Assembly: GCA_964542755.1 (NCBI GenBank)
Contig: CAZIWL010000001.1
Location: 1-64,000 of the forward strand
DNA: 64,000 nt
Source of the DNA: SKLM01 sp964542755
GTDB taxonomy: Bacteria; Chloroflexota; Anaerolineae; B4-G1
Reading direction: 5' to 3'
Positions 7,707 through 16,271 of this stretch are shown here, one piece after another. Both the position numbers and the translations under genes were made by a program. How positions within the stretch are numbered: the first letter of the stretch is position 1; every line of letters begins with the position of its first letter. Below the pieces are notes generated by a model. It was given only the letters and a program-made list of their open reading frames with translations. It did no database searches and had not been told where the DNA came from.

Positions 7707-8714
7707 ATGATGAGGAAGACGCCTCGCACCCCCGTTATCGCGGCAGTGGCTCTGGTGATTATCAGCGGGCTGGCCTGCTCTGTCAGCGGAGAAATCGACG
7801 TCGACGGCCCGCTTGCAGGTGCCTCCACTGGGACGGCCGAGTCTTCGGAACCAGTGGGTGAGACGGCGCCGCCGGATACGGCTGTGCCGGCTGAGACGAC
7901 GACGCCAGCGCCGACGGAGCAGGCTGACACGGAAGAAGGTGCTGACGAAGCCATCCAACCAGCACCAAGCGAGGAGGCGACTGAGCCTGCACAGACTTCG
8001 CCCGATCCGACGAGCAATGGGACGGAAGCCGCAGAGCCGACGGGAGCCCCCAACCCCGCCGAAGTCGAGGATCCCCTGGCCTTGGCCGACATACCTGAGC
8101 TTGAGACGGCCAGTCTCGATCCCACCAGTGGCGGCATGGGGCATCTGCCCAGCTTCCGCCAGCGGATGACCATGGATTTCAGCGCCGAGGAGACCGGCTA
8201 CGAAAGCGTGCTCCGGTACGAGAGTGCGGTCGTCCCCCCGGAGTCTGCTGTTCACGTCATCGTGAGCGCCGAAGGCCCGGCGGCGCAGGAGCTGCCGTCG
8301 AACCAGGCTGAGGCGATCTGGATCGGCGATCGGCTCTGGATCAAAGCAGGACGGCAGCCGTGGATTCCGGTCCCGGAGAGCGTGGCAGCGGTCCGCTTCG
8401 ACGAGCAGACCTTCGCCGTTGGCGATTTCCTCCCCTACGTCCTCCACTTTGAGCGAGTCGGCGAGGAGACCGTCAACGGCATTCCCTCCGTGCGCTACAG
8501 CTATGACGTCGACGACGCGGTCACCGAGTACGGTCAGTTCAGCGGCACCGGCGACGTATTCGTGGCTACCGAGGGTGGCTACGTGGTCCGCTACACCTGC
8601 GACGGGCATGCGACCTTCGAGGCGTATCTCGAGGGGAGCGCCGGAGCACTCGAACTCGTCTACGACACGTACGACGTTGGTGCGGCCATCGACGTCAGTG
8701 CTCCGCGTCGCTGA
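7707..8714 (+). CDS. Secreted lipoprotein with Pro/Thr/Glu-rich linker, LppX/LprG-like region possible
   Basis: A 335-residue protein with a bacterial lipoprotein signal: a basic start, the hydrophobic stretch VIAAVALVIISGLA and a lipobox ending LAC at about residue 25, so it should be lipid-anchored outside the membrane. Residues 30-125 are a low-complexity Thr/Pro/Glu/Ala linker. The C-terminal 200 residues form a compact domain with alternating beta-rich segments (VPESVAAVRFDEQTFAVGDF, INGIPSVRYSYDVDDAV) that recalls the LppX/LprG type of lipid-carrier fold. That similarity is a visual impression only. ATG 7707 follows GAGGTG with 7 nt spacing. GTG 7698 is less likely. No conserved neighbour explains its role. 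Confidence 0.8.
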   Translation: MMRKTPRTPVIAAVALVIISGLACSVSGEIDVDGPLAGASTGTAESSEPVGETAPPDTAVPAETTTPAPTEQADTEEGADEAIQPAPSEEATEPAQTSPDPTSNGTEAAEPTGAPNPAEVEDPLALADIPELETASLDPTSGGMGHLPSFRQRMTMDFSAEETGYESVLRYESAVVPPESAVHVIVSAEGPAAQELPSNQAEAIWIGDRLWIKAGRQPWIPVPESVAAVRFDEQTFAVGDFLPYVLHFERVGEETVNGIPSVRYSYDVDDAVTEYGQFSGTGDVFVATEGGYVVRYTCDGHATFEAYLEGSAGALELVYDTYDVGAAIDVSAPRR

Positions 8715-8745
8715 CGGACACGGCCAGCCATCCCCTCCGTCTCGG

Positions 8746-8934
8746 TCACCGGCGGCGCGGAATGGCGATCCATAGGATCAAGTAGGGCAGCAGCCCGGGC
8801 AGGCCGCCCGGGATGAGCAGGATGGCGAACAGAATACGGAACCACCACGGGTTGAGGCCGAAGAACGCCGCCAGCCCACCACACACGCCTGCCACGATAC
8901 CGTTCTGTCGCCGCAGCTTGTTCTTGTCGGACAT
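8746..8934 (-). CDS. PspC-domain small membrane protein
   Basis: A 62-residue protein with the PspC signature: basic start KNKLRRQNGIVAGVCGGLAAFFGL, then an amphipathic NPWWFRILFAILL, and a hydrophobic helix LLPYLILWIAIP ending in RRR. PspC domains sit in the inner membrane and in proteobacteria take part in the phage-shock envelope-stress response. In other phyla short stand-alone versions like this one have no settled function. ATG 8934 is chosen because the family normally starts a few residues before the RLRR segment; GGGAG stands 12 nt upstream. ATG 8967 would add eleven residues. It converges on the lipoprotein gene. Confidence 0.85.
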   Translation of the reverse strand: MSDKNKLRRQNGIVAGVCGGLAAFFGLNPWWFRILFAILLIPGGLPGLLPYLILWIAIPRRR

Positions 8935-9095
8935 AGGTTTTTGTCGCTCCCTAATCATTTGGGTCATACCCCACCATAGGTACGTAAGAACGTGTGAGTA
9001 GTTTCAACCCAATATCGAGAGAATCAGACCTTCTTCGATGATTCGCCTTGAGTCCGGTTTCGATGTCTCGGCCGGCGGCCCCTTGGGATGATCTA

Positions 9096-9253
9096 CTGGG
9101 AGTCATCGCCTGGGAGTCATCGCCNNNNNNNNNNNNNNNNNNNNNNNNNNNNNNNNNNNNNNNNNNNNNNNNNNNNNNNNNNNNNNNNNNNNNNNNNNNN
9201 NNNNNNNNNNNNNNNNNNNNNNNNCTGGGAGTCATCGCCTGGGAGTCATCGCC
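9096..9253. repeat. 14-bp tandem repeat interrupted by a 100-N scaffold gap
   Basis: The unit CTGGGAGTCATCGC occurs twice before the gap (9096-9123) and twice after it (9225-9252), in the same phase, with exactly 100 N at 9125-9224. The placeholder length is conventional, so the true copy number is unknown. The assembly probably broke because the array is longer than the reads. Confidence 0.9.
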
Positions 9254-9353
9254 GGGACGTATGGCATCCAGCGTGCATCAAAGTTGGCCACCGGCTTGGT
9301 CTGTGGTACACTTCCGAATCCAACCAAGGCCCCGGCGAGTGGGAGAATCGAGG

Positions 9354-9842
9354 ATGCCCCAGACGACCGTATTCACGATTGGACACAGCCACCACGACAC
9401 GGAGACCTTCATTGGCCTCCTCTGCCAACACGCCGTCACCCTCGTCGTCGACGTACGGAGCCAGCCGTACAGCCGCTGGGCATCGCAATTCAACCGGGAA
9501 CCGCTGAAGGATGCTCTGGAGGCAGCAGGTCTTGGCTACCGCTTCATGGGGGACACGCTCGGAGGCCGGCCCTCAGAGCCAGATGCCTATTCAGGCGGCC
9601 GGCCTGACTACGGTCAGATGGAGGCCTTGCCGGCCTATCAAGCTGGCATCGAGGAACTACTCGGCACTGGTGCTAGACGTCGGCTGGCTGTGATGTGCAG
9701 CGAGGGCGACTATCGTGAGTGTCACCGCCATCTGCTGATCACGCAGACCCTGCTCAAGCGGGGTGTCCGCGTGATTCATATCAAGCCCGACGGTCATACC
9801 GTCGACGGTGAGCCTGTGGCCGAGCAACTCTCGCTTTTCTGA
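9354..9842 (+). CDS. DUF488 family protein
   Basis: A 162-residue soluble protein of the DUF488 family. It starts TVFTIGHSHHDTETFIGLL and continues with LVVDVRSQPYSRWASQFN near residue 33, matching the family's TIGHS...DVRS..P.S motif. The C-terminal half has AVMCSEGDYRECHRHLLI, the family's conserved C-x-E...CHR signature. The biochemical function of DUF488 is not established. The Cys/His/Arg cluster suggests an active or metal-binding site. GGGAG stands 8 nt before ATG 9354. It is followed after 16 bp by a second DUF488 gene, then a probable dual-OB protein and RecQ, all in one direction, which suggests nucleic-acid-related work. Confidence 0.9.
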   Translation: MPQTTVFTIGHSHHDTETFIGLLCQHAVTLVVDVRSQPYSRWASQFNREPLKDALEAAGLGYRFMGDTLGGRPSEPDAYSGGRPDYGQMEALPAYQAGIEELLGTGARRRLAVMCSEGDYRECHRHLLITQTLLKRGVRVIHIKPDGHTVDGEPVAEQLSLF

Positions 9843-9858
9843 CGGATCGGAGAGACCG

Positions 9859-10299
9859 ATGACGACCGTCTTCACCATCGGGTACAAGAAGAAGCCCCTC
9901 GCCGCGTTCATCGGACAGCTTCAAGGGGCTGAGGTGGACGTGGTGGTCGACATTCGACTCCGAAACACCTCGCACTTGCTTGGCTACGCCAAACAAGATA
10001 CCCTAGCGTTTCTGCTTCGCGAGGGGTTCGGCATTGCCTACGAGCACCATCTTGAACTGGCCCCCACCCCTGAGATTCTCGACGGGTTTCGGGAGGATGG
10101 AGACTGGTCAGCGTACGAGACGTGTTTTCTTCCACTCTTGGCCGAACGACACGCGGAGGACGTTGGGAGGGCCCTTCTGGCCCGATTTCGGGCTCCTTGC
10201 CTTCTCTGCGCGGAGGAGACGGCAGACCGGTGCCACCGCCGGCTGGTGGCTGAGTACTGGGCGGGACGATGGCCTGACCTCCACGTCGAGCATCTTTAG
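9859..10299 (+). CDS. DUF488 family protein, second paralogue
   Basis: A 146-residue DUF488 protein, 16 bp after the first. Its N-terminus TVFTIGYKKKPLAAFIGQL and VVDIRLRNTSHLLGYAKQDTL replace the DVRS-P-S segment of its neighbour with DIRLRN. The C-terminal CLLCAEETADRCHRRLVAEYW keeps the conserved C-x-E...CHR box. The two copies are diverged rather than recent duplicates, so they may form a heteromer or act on different substrates (inference). ATG 9859 is used. The upstream extension overlaps the previous gene and lacks a ribosome site. Confidence 0.88.
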   Translation: MTTVFTIGYKKKPLAAFIGQLQGAEVDVVVDIRLRNTSHLLGYAKQDTLAFLLREGFGIAYEHHLELAPTPEILDGFREDGDWSAYETCFLPLLAERHAEDVGRALLARFRAPCLLCAEETADRCHRRLVAEYWAGRWPDLHVEHL

Positions 10300-10395
10300 G
10301 GCGGGCGAAGGAACGCAGGATCGGGGGAGCGAGCAGAAACAGTCTGTCGAAGACCCTTCTGATCCCCTCCTGGCATTCCCAAGAGGATGACGCCT

Positions 10396-11115
10396 ATGCC
10401 ACCTCAAGAGGTTCTCATCCTGGCGATGACTCGGATGCTGAGCGGTATCTGCACCGCTGGATTCACCAAAGAGCGAGATCGGGTGACGGGCCTCCGGTGG
10501 GTGCGGCCCGTCCGTGATTACGACACCGTCCAGCCGGGGGATATGACCGACGCCGATGGGCGGGTGGTGGCTTGCTGCGATGTGGTTGAGTTAGAGCTGT
10601 TAGAGCCCCGCCCGGAGCCGCCACACGTGGAGGACTGGCTGACTGACTTCGTCCACCACAGACCCCGGGTCGTCCGCCACCTGGAGGGGCAGCAGCGGGC
10701 AGCCTTCTTTCCCCGGTTTCTCGACAAGGATCCCGCACAGGTGCTGGTGGAGCATAGTCGATCCCTCTGTCTGGTGCACCCCGAGTGCGTGTGGGCAAGC
10801 TTCTCGCTGGATGGGTATTCCGGCAAGTACGATGTGCGCATGGGGTTCGTCTTGGAGGGCCATGTTAACCACCCTCGCGCCGCCAGCCGGCGGGGCGCCG
10901 CGGTTACCGATCTCAAGTGGCGCGAGCTCGGTCGGCGTTGGTTGGGTCGGGGCGGGACGCTGTGGTTCGAGCACGACGAGCTCTTCGAGTCTCTTGGCGC
11001 CGAGGCAATCTACTTGGCCGTGGGATTGAGTCGGAACTGGCAGGGGGAGTATTGGCCGCTGGTCGTGGGGGTGCACGTGGTGCCGGATTATGAGGTCGGA
11101 GAGGTGGGGGGGTGA
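10396..11115 (+). CDS. Probable dual OB-domain-containing protein
   Basis: A 239-residue soluble protein. The N-terminus EVLILAMTRMLSGICTAGF, then LRWVRPV and CCDVVELELLEPRPEPPHVEDWL, resemble proteins annotated as dual OB-domain-containing, often encoded near DUF488 genes. I rely on memory of that family, so the family name is tentative. No catalytic motif is evident. An OB-type fold would fit nucleic-acid binding. The start ATG 10396 is preferred over ATG 10387 because AGAGG (10382-10386) then lies 9 nt upstream. The gene follows two DUF488 genes and precedes the RecQ gene. It ends directly before the first palindromic repeat of the DUF559 cassette. Confidence 0.6.
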   Translation: MPPQEVLILAMTRMLSGICTAGFTKERDRVTGLRWVRPVRDYDTVQPGDMTDADGRVVACCDVVELELLEPRPEPPHVEDWLTDFVHHRPRVVRHLEGQQRAAFFPRFLDKDPAQVLVEHSRSLCLVHPECVWASFSLDGYSGKYDVRMGFVLEGHVNHPRAASRRGAAVTDLKWRELGRRWLGRGGTLWFEHDELFESLGAEAIYLAVGLSRNWQGEYWPLVVGVHVVPDYEVGEVGG

Positions 11116-11126
11116 GATGCCGGCCT

Positions 11127-11825
11127 TCCCCTCACCCCCAGCCCCTCTCCCCCCTGGGGAGAGGGGAGTAGGCTCGCGGCGAGGGGCCCGGAAAGGGGGC
11201 TGTTAGCTGGTGGGGGCTTCGAGTGGGAGGGTCTCGTCAGAGGGGACAGGGGACAGAGGTCCCTCTCATCTGGGGGGAGAGGATTTCGCGAGTGGGGAGG
11301 AAGTTCCCTCTCCCTGGGGGGAGAGGGTTAGGGTGAGGGGCGATGACCGCCGACCCCCAGATCCAATGATCGAGCTTGCGCGCGAGCTGCGGAAGCGACT
11401 GACGCCGGCGGAGAAGTTGGTCTGGGACCGCCTGCGCAAGCGACAGCTGAAGGGTCTCAAGTTCAGGCGGCAGCATCCGATCGGCCCGTACATTGTTGAC
11501 TTCTACTGTGCCGCCCTTCGCCTGGTTGTTGAGATCGATGGCGGATATCACCAGGAGCGTGGGGAGGAGGACGCCGAGAGGTCGGCATACCTGAGGGACG
11601 AGGGGTATCACGGTTTCCGCTTCGATAATCGGGATGTGCTAGAGAATCTGGAGGGGGTCATGAAGAGGATTGGTGATGTGACTGGAACCGGTTCACCCTC
11701 ACCCCCAGCCCCTCTCCCTCCCAGGGAGAGGGGAGCCAGGCGCGCCGAGGGTACCGACTCCCAGCAGACGCCTCGCGAGCCCAAGGCTCCCTCTCCCCCC
11801 TGGGGAGAGGGTTGGGGTGAGGGGG
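11127..11825. mobile_element. DUF559 cassette bounded by two inverted pairs of G/C-rich palindromic repeats
   Basis: Four copies of an approximately 38-bp repeat (core CCCTCACCCCCAGCCCCTCT followed by a C-rich centre and GGGGAGAGGG) occur at 11127-11168 (forward), 11305-11340 (inverted), 11693-11734 (forward) and 11788-11825 (inverted). The DUF559 endonuclease-like coding segment (11366-11685) lies between the two pairs. The layout recalls REP-bounded mobile units, but with a DUF559 gene instead of a RAYT transposase. The reading frame stays open through the last two repeats into the RecQ gene. No target-site duplication could be established by eye. Confidence 0.6.
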
Positions 11826-14800
11826 ATTCCTTGCTCGAAACACTCGGTCTCACCCCAGAACAAATCCTCTCCCTCAGTGGCAACGACCGCCGCTCCTTCC
11901 TGAACTTCCTCCTACGCTGGCAGTGCTTCGAGGACATCCATGCGTGTCTCGACATCCTCATTCCCAGAAACCCAACGCATGTGACGCTCCGCGACGCCAG
12001 GGCGAGGGCCCTGTTTGGGGAGGGACGTATCACCGAGGCTATCGATGTCATGCAAGCTCGCCTCGAAAGATCTGACTCGTCTGTGGCACGGGCCCGGTTG
12101 GCCCGGATCCACCTGGCCAATGACGACACCGGGACCGCATACCGGATCGCAAGGGATATCGTCGCCGAGCGACCCGAAAGCGCGATGGCCTGGAACCTCC
12201 TGGGTGAGGTGGAGCTGGCGAGGGGCGACGAGGCCGCTGCCCTCTTCGCCTACCGGCATCTGCACGAACTCTACCCCAATAGCCGTTCCTATCTCCTGGG
12301 CATGGCCAGTCTGTACGCATCCCGCGATGACTGGGTGACGGCCAGCGGGTACGCAGTCCAACTGCTACGAATGGGCGAGGAGGGAAAGCCTCTGCCGGTC
12401 GAGCATCTGCGCCGTCTGCGCAACTACTTCCGCGAAAGCGGAGAAGCGACGCGCGTAGATCAGCTCGAAAGGGACCTGGACAGGCGTCGAGCGGAGGAGG
12501 TGGCTGAGTGGATGGATCGCATCAGCGAACTGAGGGGCGCACCACCTCGACCAGAGCGTGGCTCCACCTCGCCGACCCTTCGGGCGGAGGACGATGGAAG
12601 GGCCGCGGAAGCGCCGATCGATGAGGAGGAGGGGCGTCGTTCTCACGCAGTCGAGATGTTGCCCTCATTCGAAGAGATCCCCGTGTCGGAAGAGGAGCGC
12701 CGAACCATCTCGGAAGCCGCCGAGAGGCTCTTTGGTTTCGACGCCCTCTTGCCGGGTCAGGCAGAGACCATCGCCTGCATGCTGCGCGGCGAAGATGTCC
12801 TGACGATTCTGCCGACGGGCGGTGGCAAATCCCTTTGCTACCAACTCCCGTCCATGATGTCGTGTCTGTCCGATGGTGAAGGCGATGCCTTCGCTGGTAA
12901 GGGTGAGGGGCCTGGCGTCACGCTGGTCATCTCTCCACTGGTCGCCCTGATGAAGGATCAAGTGGATTCACTCCCGCACGTGGTGCGACAGAGGGCGACG
13001 GCGTTGAACTACACCCTGCCCAGGGGTGAGCTGAGGCGCCGCATGCACGGCATCGCTGACGGGGTGTATCGTCTCGTCTATGCAGCCCCGGAGCGTCTGC
13101 GGCAGCCGCCGTTTCTGCACGCTCTGCGCAACGCGGGCGTCGAGCGATTGGTCATCGACGAGGCCCACTGCGTCAGCATGTGGGGACACGACTTCCGGCC
13201 TGAGTACCTCATTATCGGGCGCGTGCGGGAGGAATTGGGAGATCCTCCACTCCTGGCGATGACGGCGACAGCGCCACTGCGCGTCCGTCGGGATATCCTG
13301 CGGCGCTTGGGCCGGCCTGGGAACTCGAGGAACGGAGCGCGCGTGGTCGCCGGCGACGTGACTCGCTCCAACCTCCAGCTGGAGGTCCTTCAGGCCAGAG
13401 ACAACGATGAGAAGCTTCAACACCTTCTGGCTTTCTGCAAATCAGAGGCCGGCAGCGGCATCGTCTACGCCGACACGCGCGTCCGCTGCGAGAGGCTGGC
13501 GGCCCTTCTTCGTGGGCACGGCGTCAACGCCGCTCACTACCACGCCGGCGTCGCTGATCGACACCGGGTTCAGGACGATTTCATGGAGGGGCGCACCCGG
13601 GTAATCGTGGCCACTGTCGCCTTCGGTATGGGCATCGACAAACCCGACATCCGGTTCATCGTGCATTTCTTTCCGCCGGATTCCCTGGAGGCATACTACC
13701 AGGAGGCGGGACGTGCCGGCCGTGACGGGCTGCCGGCAAGATGCCTACTGATGATCACTGGCCCGGACAAGGGGCTCCTGACCAGCCGGGCGCGGCGGAC
13801 TGTCTTACCTGTGGATTTCCTGCGCCAGGTCTATGGATGCGTCAAAGGGCAGCTGGACGGCCGGGGCGAAGGTCGGATCGTCATGGCGGACGTGGAGCGG
13901 AACCTGCGCGCGGATACTACGCAGATCCGAGTGGCGTTGAGCTTGTTGGAGGAGGCGGATCTGCTCCGTCGCGGGCCGGATGTGCCTCGTTCGGCCACGA
14001 TGAACCTGTCGGCGACGTCTCACGACAGCGTCCTGCCCGACGACGTCCGCGCCTTCTGCCATGCGGCTCGGCTGCGTCCCGAGCAGTGGCTCACGGTCGA
14101 CGTCATTGAGGTTGCCTCGTCGAGCGGTATCCCGCTGTCCGAGGTCGAAAAGCTGCTGCTGACGTGGGATGAAGAGGGATGGATCAGGTACCGACCGGTG
14201 GGCCGCGATATCTTGGTGACCGTTCCTCCTGCCCCTGATGACGCGGGCGAGAGGGTCGAGAGGCTGCTGGAGCGGTACGAGACGATACAGATTCAGCGCG
14301 TGGACGAGATCGGCGCCTATGCAAGAACCCGCGCCTGCCGCCACGGCCATCTCAACGCGTATCTCGGAGGACGCGCGATCGAGCGGTGTGACGCCTGCGA
14401 CAACTGTGTTGCAGTTGCGGCTCCGCCGGATCCCGGGCTGCCGTCGGAGAGAGCGCAACTGCTGACCATCCTCAGCTGCGCGGCCAACGCGCCGTGGTCG
14501 TGGGGACGTACCACGTTGGTCCGGATTCTGCGCGGCGAGGGAGAGGGGAGATACGGGAGACGAGACCTTCACGAGAAGGCCGTTGCACAAGCCGAGTTCG
14601 GTGCCCTCGCGTTCCGGTCGAAGACGGCGATCGATCATATGGTGGATCAGCTCGAGTGCCGTGGTTTCCTCGCGGCCCGCCGGCTGGATCACGGCGGGGT
14701 CGTGCTCGACCTGACAAGCAAGGGCCGGGGAGCGCTCAAGAATCCGAACAAACTCGCGGGCCTGGGTGAGCAAGGGCGCGTTAGGCCAGAGAGCAAACCC

Positions 14801-15103
14801 CGGAGAGCCAGCGCAGATGTCCGCGAGGGGGCGCAGAATGTGGACGAGACGCTGTTCTCCAACCTGAGAAAGTGGCGTCTTGATAAGGCACGGGAAGAAG
14901 AGATTCCCCCCTTCTGTGTGTTTCACGATAGCCACCTCAGGGCCATAGCGGCTGAGAGACCGACGACACCCGAGAGGTTGCTGGATGTGCACGGCGTCGG
15001 CTCGCGCAAGATGGAGAAGTACGGACCGGAAATCATAGACCTGGTGTTGGAGCATTTGACAACAGACTCGTCGTGTGGAGAGGGGCAACGTCTTGAACCG
15101 TAG
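11366..15103 (+). CDS. recQ: RecQ-family DNA helicase with N-terminal TPR region, in-frame with an upstream DUF559 domain
   Basis: ATP-dependent 3'-5' DNA helicase. From ATG 11366 (1245 residues): DUF559 Vsr-like nuclease domain at 1-107 with IVDFYC and VVEIDGGYH; a repeat-derived linker SPSPPAPLPPRERGARR to about 155; a helical TPR-like region at 155-380; the helicase core with Walker A PTGGGKS, DEAH box IDEAHCVSMWGHDFRPEY and motif VI QEAGRAGRDG; the RecQ zinc-binding region ending RCDACDNC; winged helix; and a C-terminal HRDC domain (LLDVHGVGSRKMEKYGPEII). A short extra loop (GEGDAFAGKGEG) sits after motif I. The open frame begins at GTG 11210, but no convincing ribosome site supports any start. 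TTG 11831, after GAGGGGG, would give the helicase without the nuclease. The fusion is probably secondary, caused by the inserted cassette. The next gene overlaps the stop. Confidence 0.9.
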   Translation: MIELARELRKRLTPAEKLVWDRLRKRQLKGLKFRRQHPIGPYIVDFYCAALRLVVEIDGGYHQERGEEDAERSAYLRDEGYHGFRFDNRDVLENLEGVMKRIGDVTGTGSPSPPAPLPPRERGARRAEGTDSQQTPREPKAPSPPWGEGWGEGDSLLETLGLTPEQILSLSGNDRRSFLNFLLRWQCFEDIHACLDILIPRNPTHVTLRDARARALFGEGRITEAIDVMQARLERSDSSVARARLARIHLANDDTGTAYRIARDIVAERPESAMAWNLLGEVELARGDEAAALFAYRHLHELYPNSRSYLLGMASLYASRDDWVTASGYAVQLLRMGEEGKPLPVEHLRRLRNYFRESGEATRVDQLERDLDRRRAEEVAEWMDRISELRGAPPRPERGSTSPTLRAEDDGRAAEAPIDEEEGRRSHAVEMLPSFEEIPVSEEERRTISEAAERLFGFDALLPGQAETIACMLRGEDVLTILPTGGGKSLCYQLPSMMSCLSDGEGDAFAGKGEGPGVTLVISPLVALMKDQVDSLPHVVRQRATALNYTLPRGELRRRMHGIADGVYRLVYAAPERLRQPPFLHALRNAGVERLVIDEAHCVSMWGHDFRPEYLIIGRVREELGDPPLLAMTATAPLRVRRDILRRLGRPGNSRNGARVVAGDVTRSNLQLEVLQARDNDEKLQHLLAFCKSEAGSGIVYADTRVRCERLAALLRGHGVNAAHYHAGVADRHRVQDDFMEGRTRVIVATVAFGMGIDKPDIRFIVHFFPPDSLEAYYQEAGRAGRDGLPARCLLMITGPDKGLLTSRARRTVLPVDFLRQVYGCVKGQLDGRGEGRIVMADVERNLRADTTQIRVALSLLEEADLLRRGPDVPRSATMNLSATSHDSVLPDDVRAFCHAARLRPEQWLTVDVIEVASSSGIPLSEVEKLLLTWDEEGWIRYRPVGRDILVTVPPAPDDAGERVERLLERYETIQIQRVDEIGAYARTRACRHGHLNAYLGGRAIERCDACDNCVAVAAPPDPGLPSERAQLLTILSCAANAPWSWGRTTLVRILRGEGEGRYGRRDLHEKAVAQAEFGALAFRSKTAIDHMVDQLECRGFLAARRLDHGGVVLDLTSKGRGALKNPNKLAGLGEQGRVRPESKPRRASADVREGAQNVDETLFSNLRKWRLDKAREEEIPPFCVFHDSHLRAIAAERPTTPERLLDVHGVGSRKMEKYGPEIIDLVLEHLTTDSSCGEGQRLEP

Positions 15104-16271
15104 CACCGACAAACCGACGTACGAGATCGTAGGCGACCTGACCCGCTTTGACGAGCGGGATACCGTCTTCTCCCGCGAGCGGCTTGTCCCGGGGAGTCCA
15201 GAGGAGCGAGCCTATCACGCAGCCCATCCCGAGTTGGTGGAGATCGACCGTCGGATCGCTGCCTTCGTCGAAGGGATCGGAGAGGGAGGCGACGATGTGC
15301 CGACCCAGGATGCCGCTCTCTACAATGCCACCTTCGACCCCGTCGCGGGCCTGGCGCTCCCAGACGTCGTGGATGGGGAGGTCGGTCCCAACCGCGCCGA
15401 CGTCGATCCGGCTGCGATGACTATGCGGATCAAAACGATGGCTCGGCGCCTGGGAGCTTACGACGTGAGAGTCGGCCCCCTCAACCCCGCTTGGGTCTAC
15501 AGCCATCGCGGGACACCCCCCTTCTTTCCGGATTACCGACCCAATCCCCCGCACTTTGGCGGACGCCCCGAGGACTATCGCGATCGTGCGTACGGAGACC
15601 CCATTGAGGTACAGCATCGGTTCGCCATCGCCATGGCCTTTGCCCAGAATGCGGACTTGGTGCGCACGGGTGGAACCCCCTTCTCCGACTTTGAGCTGGG
15701 CAGGGTCTACGCCCTGAGCGCCTTGGTCGCGACGCAACTGGCCTCCTACGTCCGGGCGATGGGCTGGTCGGCCCGGGCACACCACCTGCGGAACTACGGC
15801 GTGATGGTCGTACCCGTCGCCGTAGATGCCGGGCTCGGTGAGCTGGGCCGATGCGGATACCTGATTCACCCCCGGCTGGGCGCGAACCTTCGATTGGCCT
15901 GCGTTACCACCGATCTGCCCTTGGTGGTGGACCCGCCGGTGGACCTCGGCGTACAGCACTTCTGCGAAACCTGTTCGAAGTGCGCCACTACCTGCCCATC
16001 GGGTGCGATTCCCACTGGAGAGAAGGTGATGGTGCGGGGCGTGCGAAAATGGCAGATTGACCCTGAGAAGTGCCTCCTCTACTGGGCACACCTCGGCTCG
16101 GCCTGTACGATTTGCCACACCATCTGCCCGTGGTCGAAGCCGCCGACGCTGCCCCACCGCCTGATTGCCGAAGTCGCCTTCAACGTGACTGCCGCCCATC
16201 GTTTCTTGGTCTGGGCGGACGATCTGGTGTACGGGAAGCACTTCCGGCCGGCACCGCAGCCTGGTTGGTGA
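15093..16271 (+). CDS. Reductive-dehalogenase-family corrinoid iron-sulfur protein, no Tat signal
   Basis: A 392-residue protein with the hallmarks of the reductive dehalogenase catalytic subunit. It has GLGELGRCGYLIHPRLGANL and CVTTDLPLV (corrinoid-binding region), then two cluster motifs: FCETCSKCATTCPSGAI near residue 295 and CTICHTICPWSK near residue 342. These would bind two [4Fe-4S] clusters that feed electrons to the corrinoid. It ends AAHRFLVWADDLVYGKHFRP, as in RdhA proteins. Respiratory RdhA enzymes carry a Tat signal (RRxFxK) and a membrane anchor RdhB. Neither is seen here, so it is probably cytoplasmic, with unknown substrate. TTG 15093 follows GGAGAGGGG. GTG 15075 is an alternative. 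It overlaps the recQ stop by 11 bp. Confidence 0.85.
   Translation: MNRSTDKPTYEIVGDLTRFDERDTVFSRERLVPGSPEERAYHAAHPELVEIDRRIAAFVEGIGEGGDDVPTQDAALYNATFDPVAGLALPDVVDGEVGPNRADVDPAAMTMRIKTMARRLGAYDVRVGPLNPAWVYSHRGTPPFFPDYRPNPPHFGGRPEDYRDRAYGDPIEVQHRFAIAMAFAQNADLVRTGGTPFSDFELGRVYALSALVATQLASYVRAMGWSARAHHLRNYGVMVVPVAVDAGLGELGRCGYLIHPRLGANLRLACVTTDLPLVVDPPVDLGVQHFCETCSKCATTCPSGAIPTGEKVMVRGVRKWQIDPEKCLLYWAHLGSACTICHTICPWSKPPTLPHRLIAEVAFNVTAAHRFLVWADDLVYGKHFRPAPQPGW

Noticed and set aside
13805..15112. Minus-strand open frame of 435 codons opposite recQ
   Set aside because: It is the antisense of conserved helicase, winged-helix and HRDC motifs and has no recognisable domain. GC-rich genes produce such long shadows.
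15093..16271. Epoxyqueuosine reductase (QueG)
   Set aside because: Both families share two [4Fe-4S] motifs, but the corrinoid-region sequence and the ending with LVWADDLVYG match RdhA better. Phylogeny would be needed to close this.
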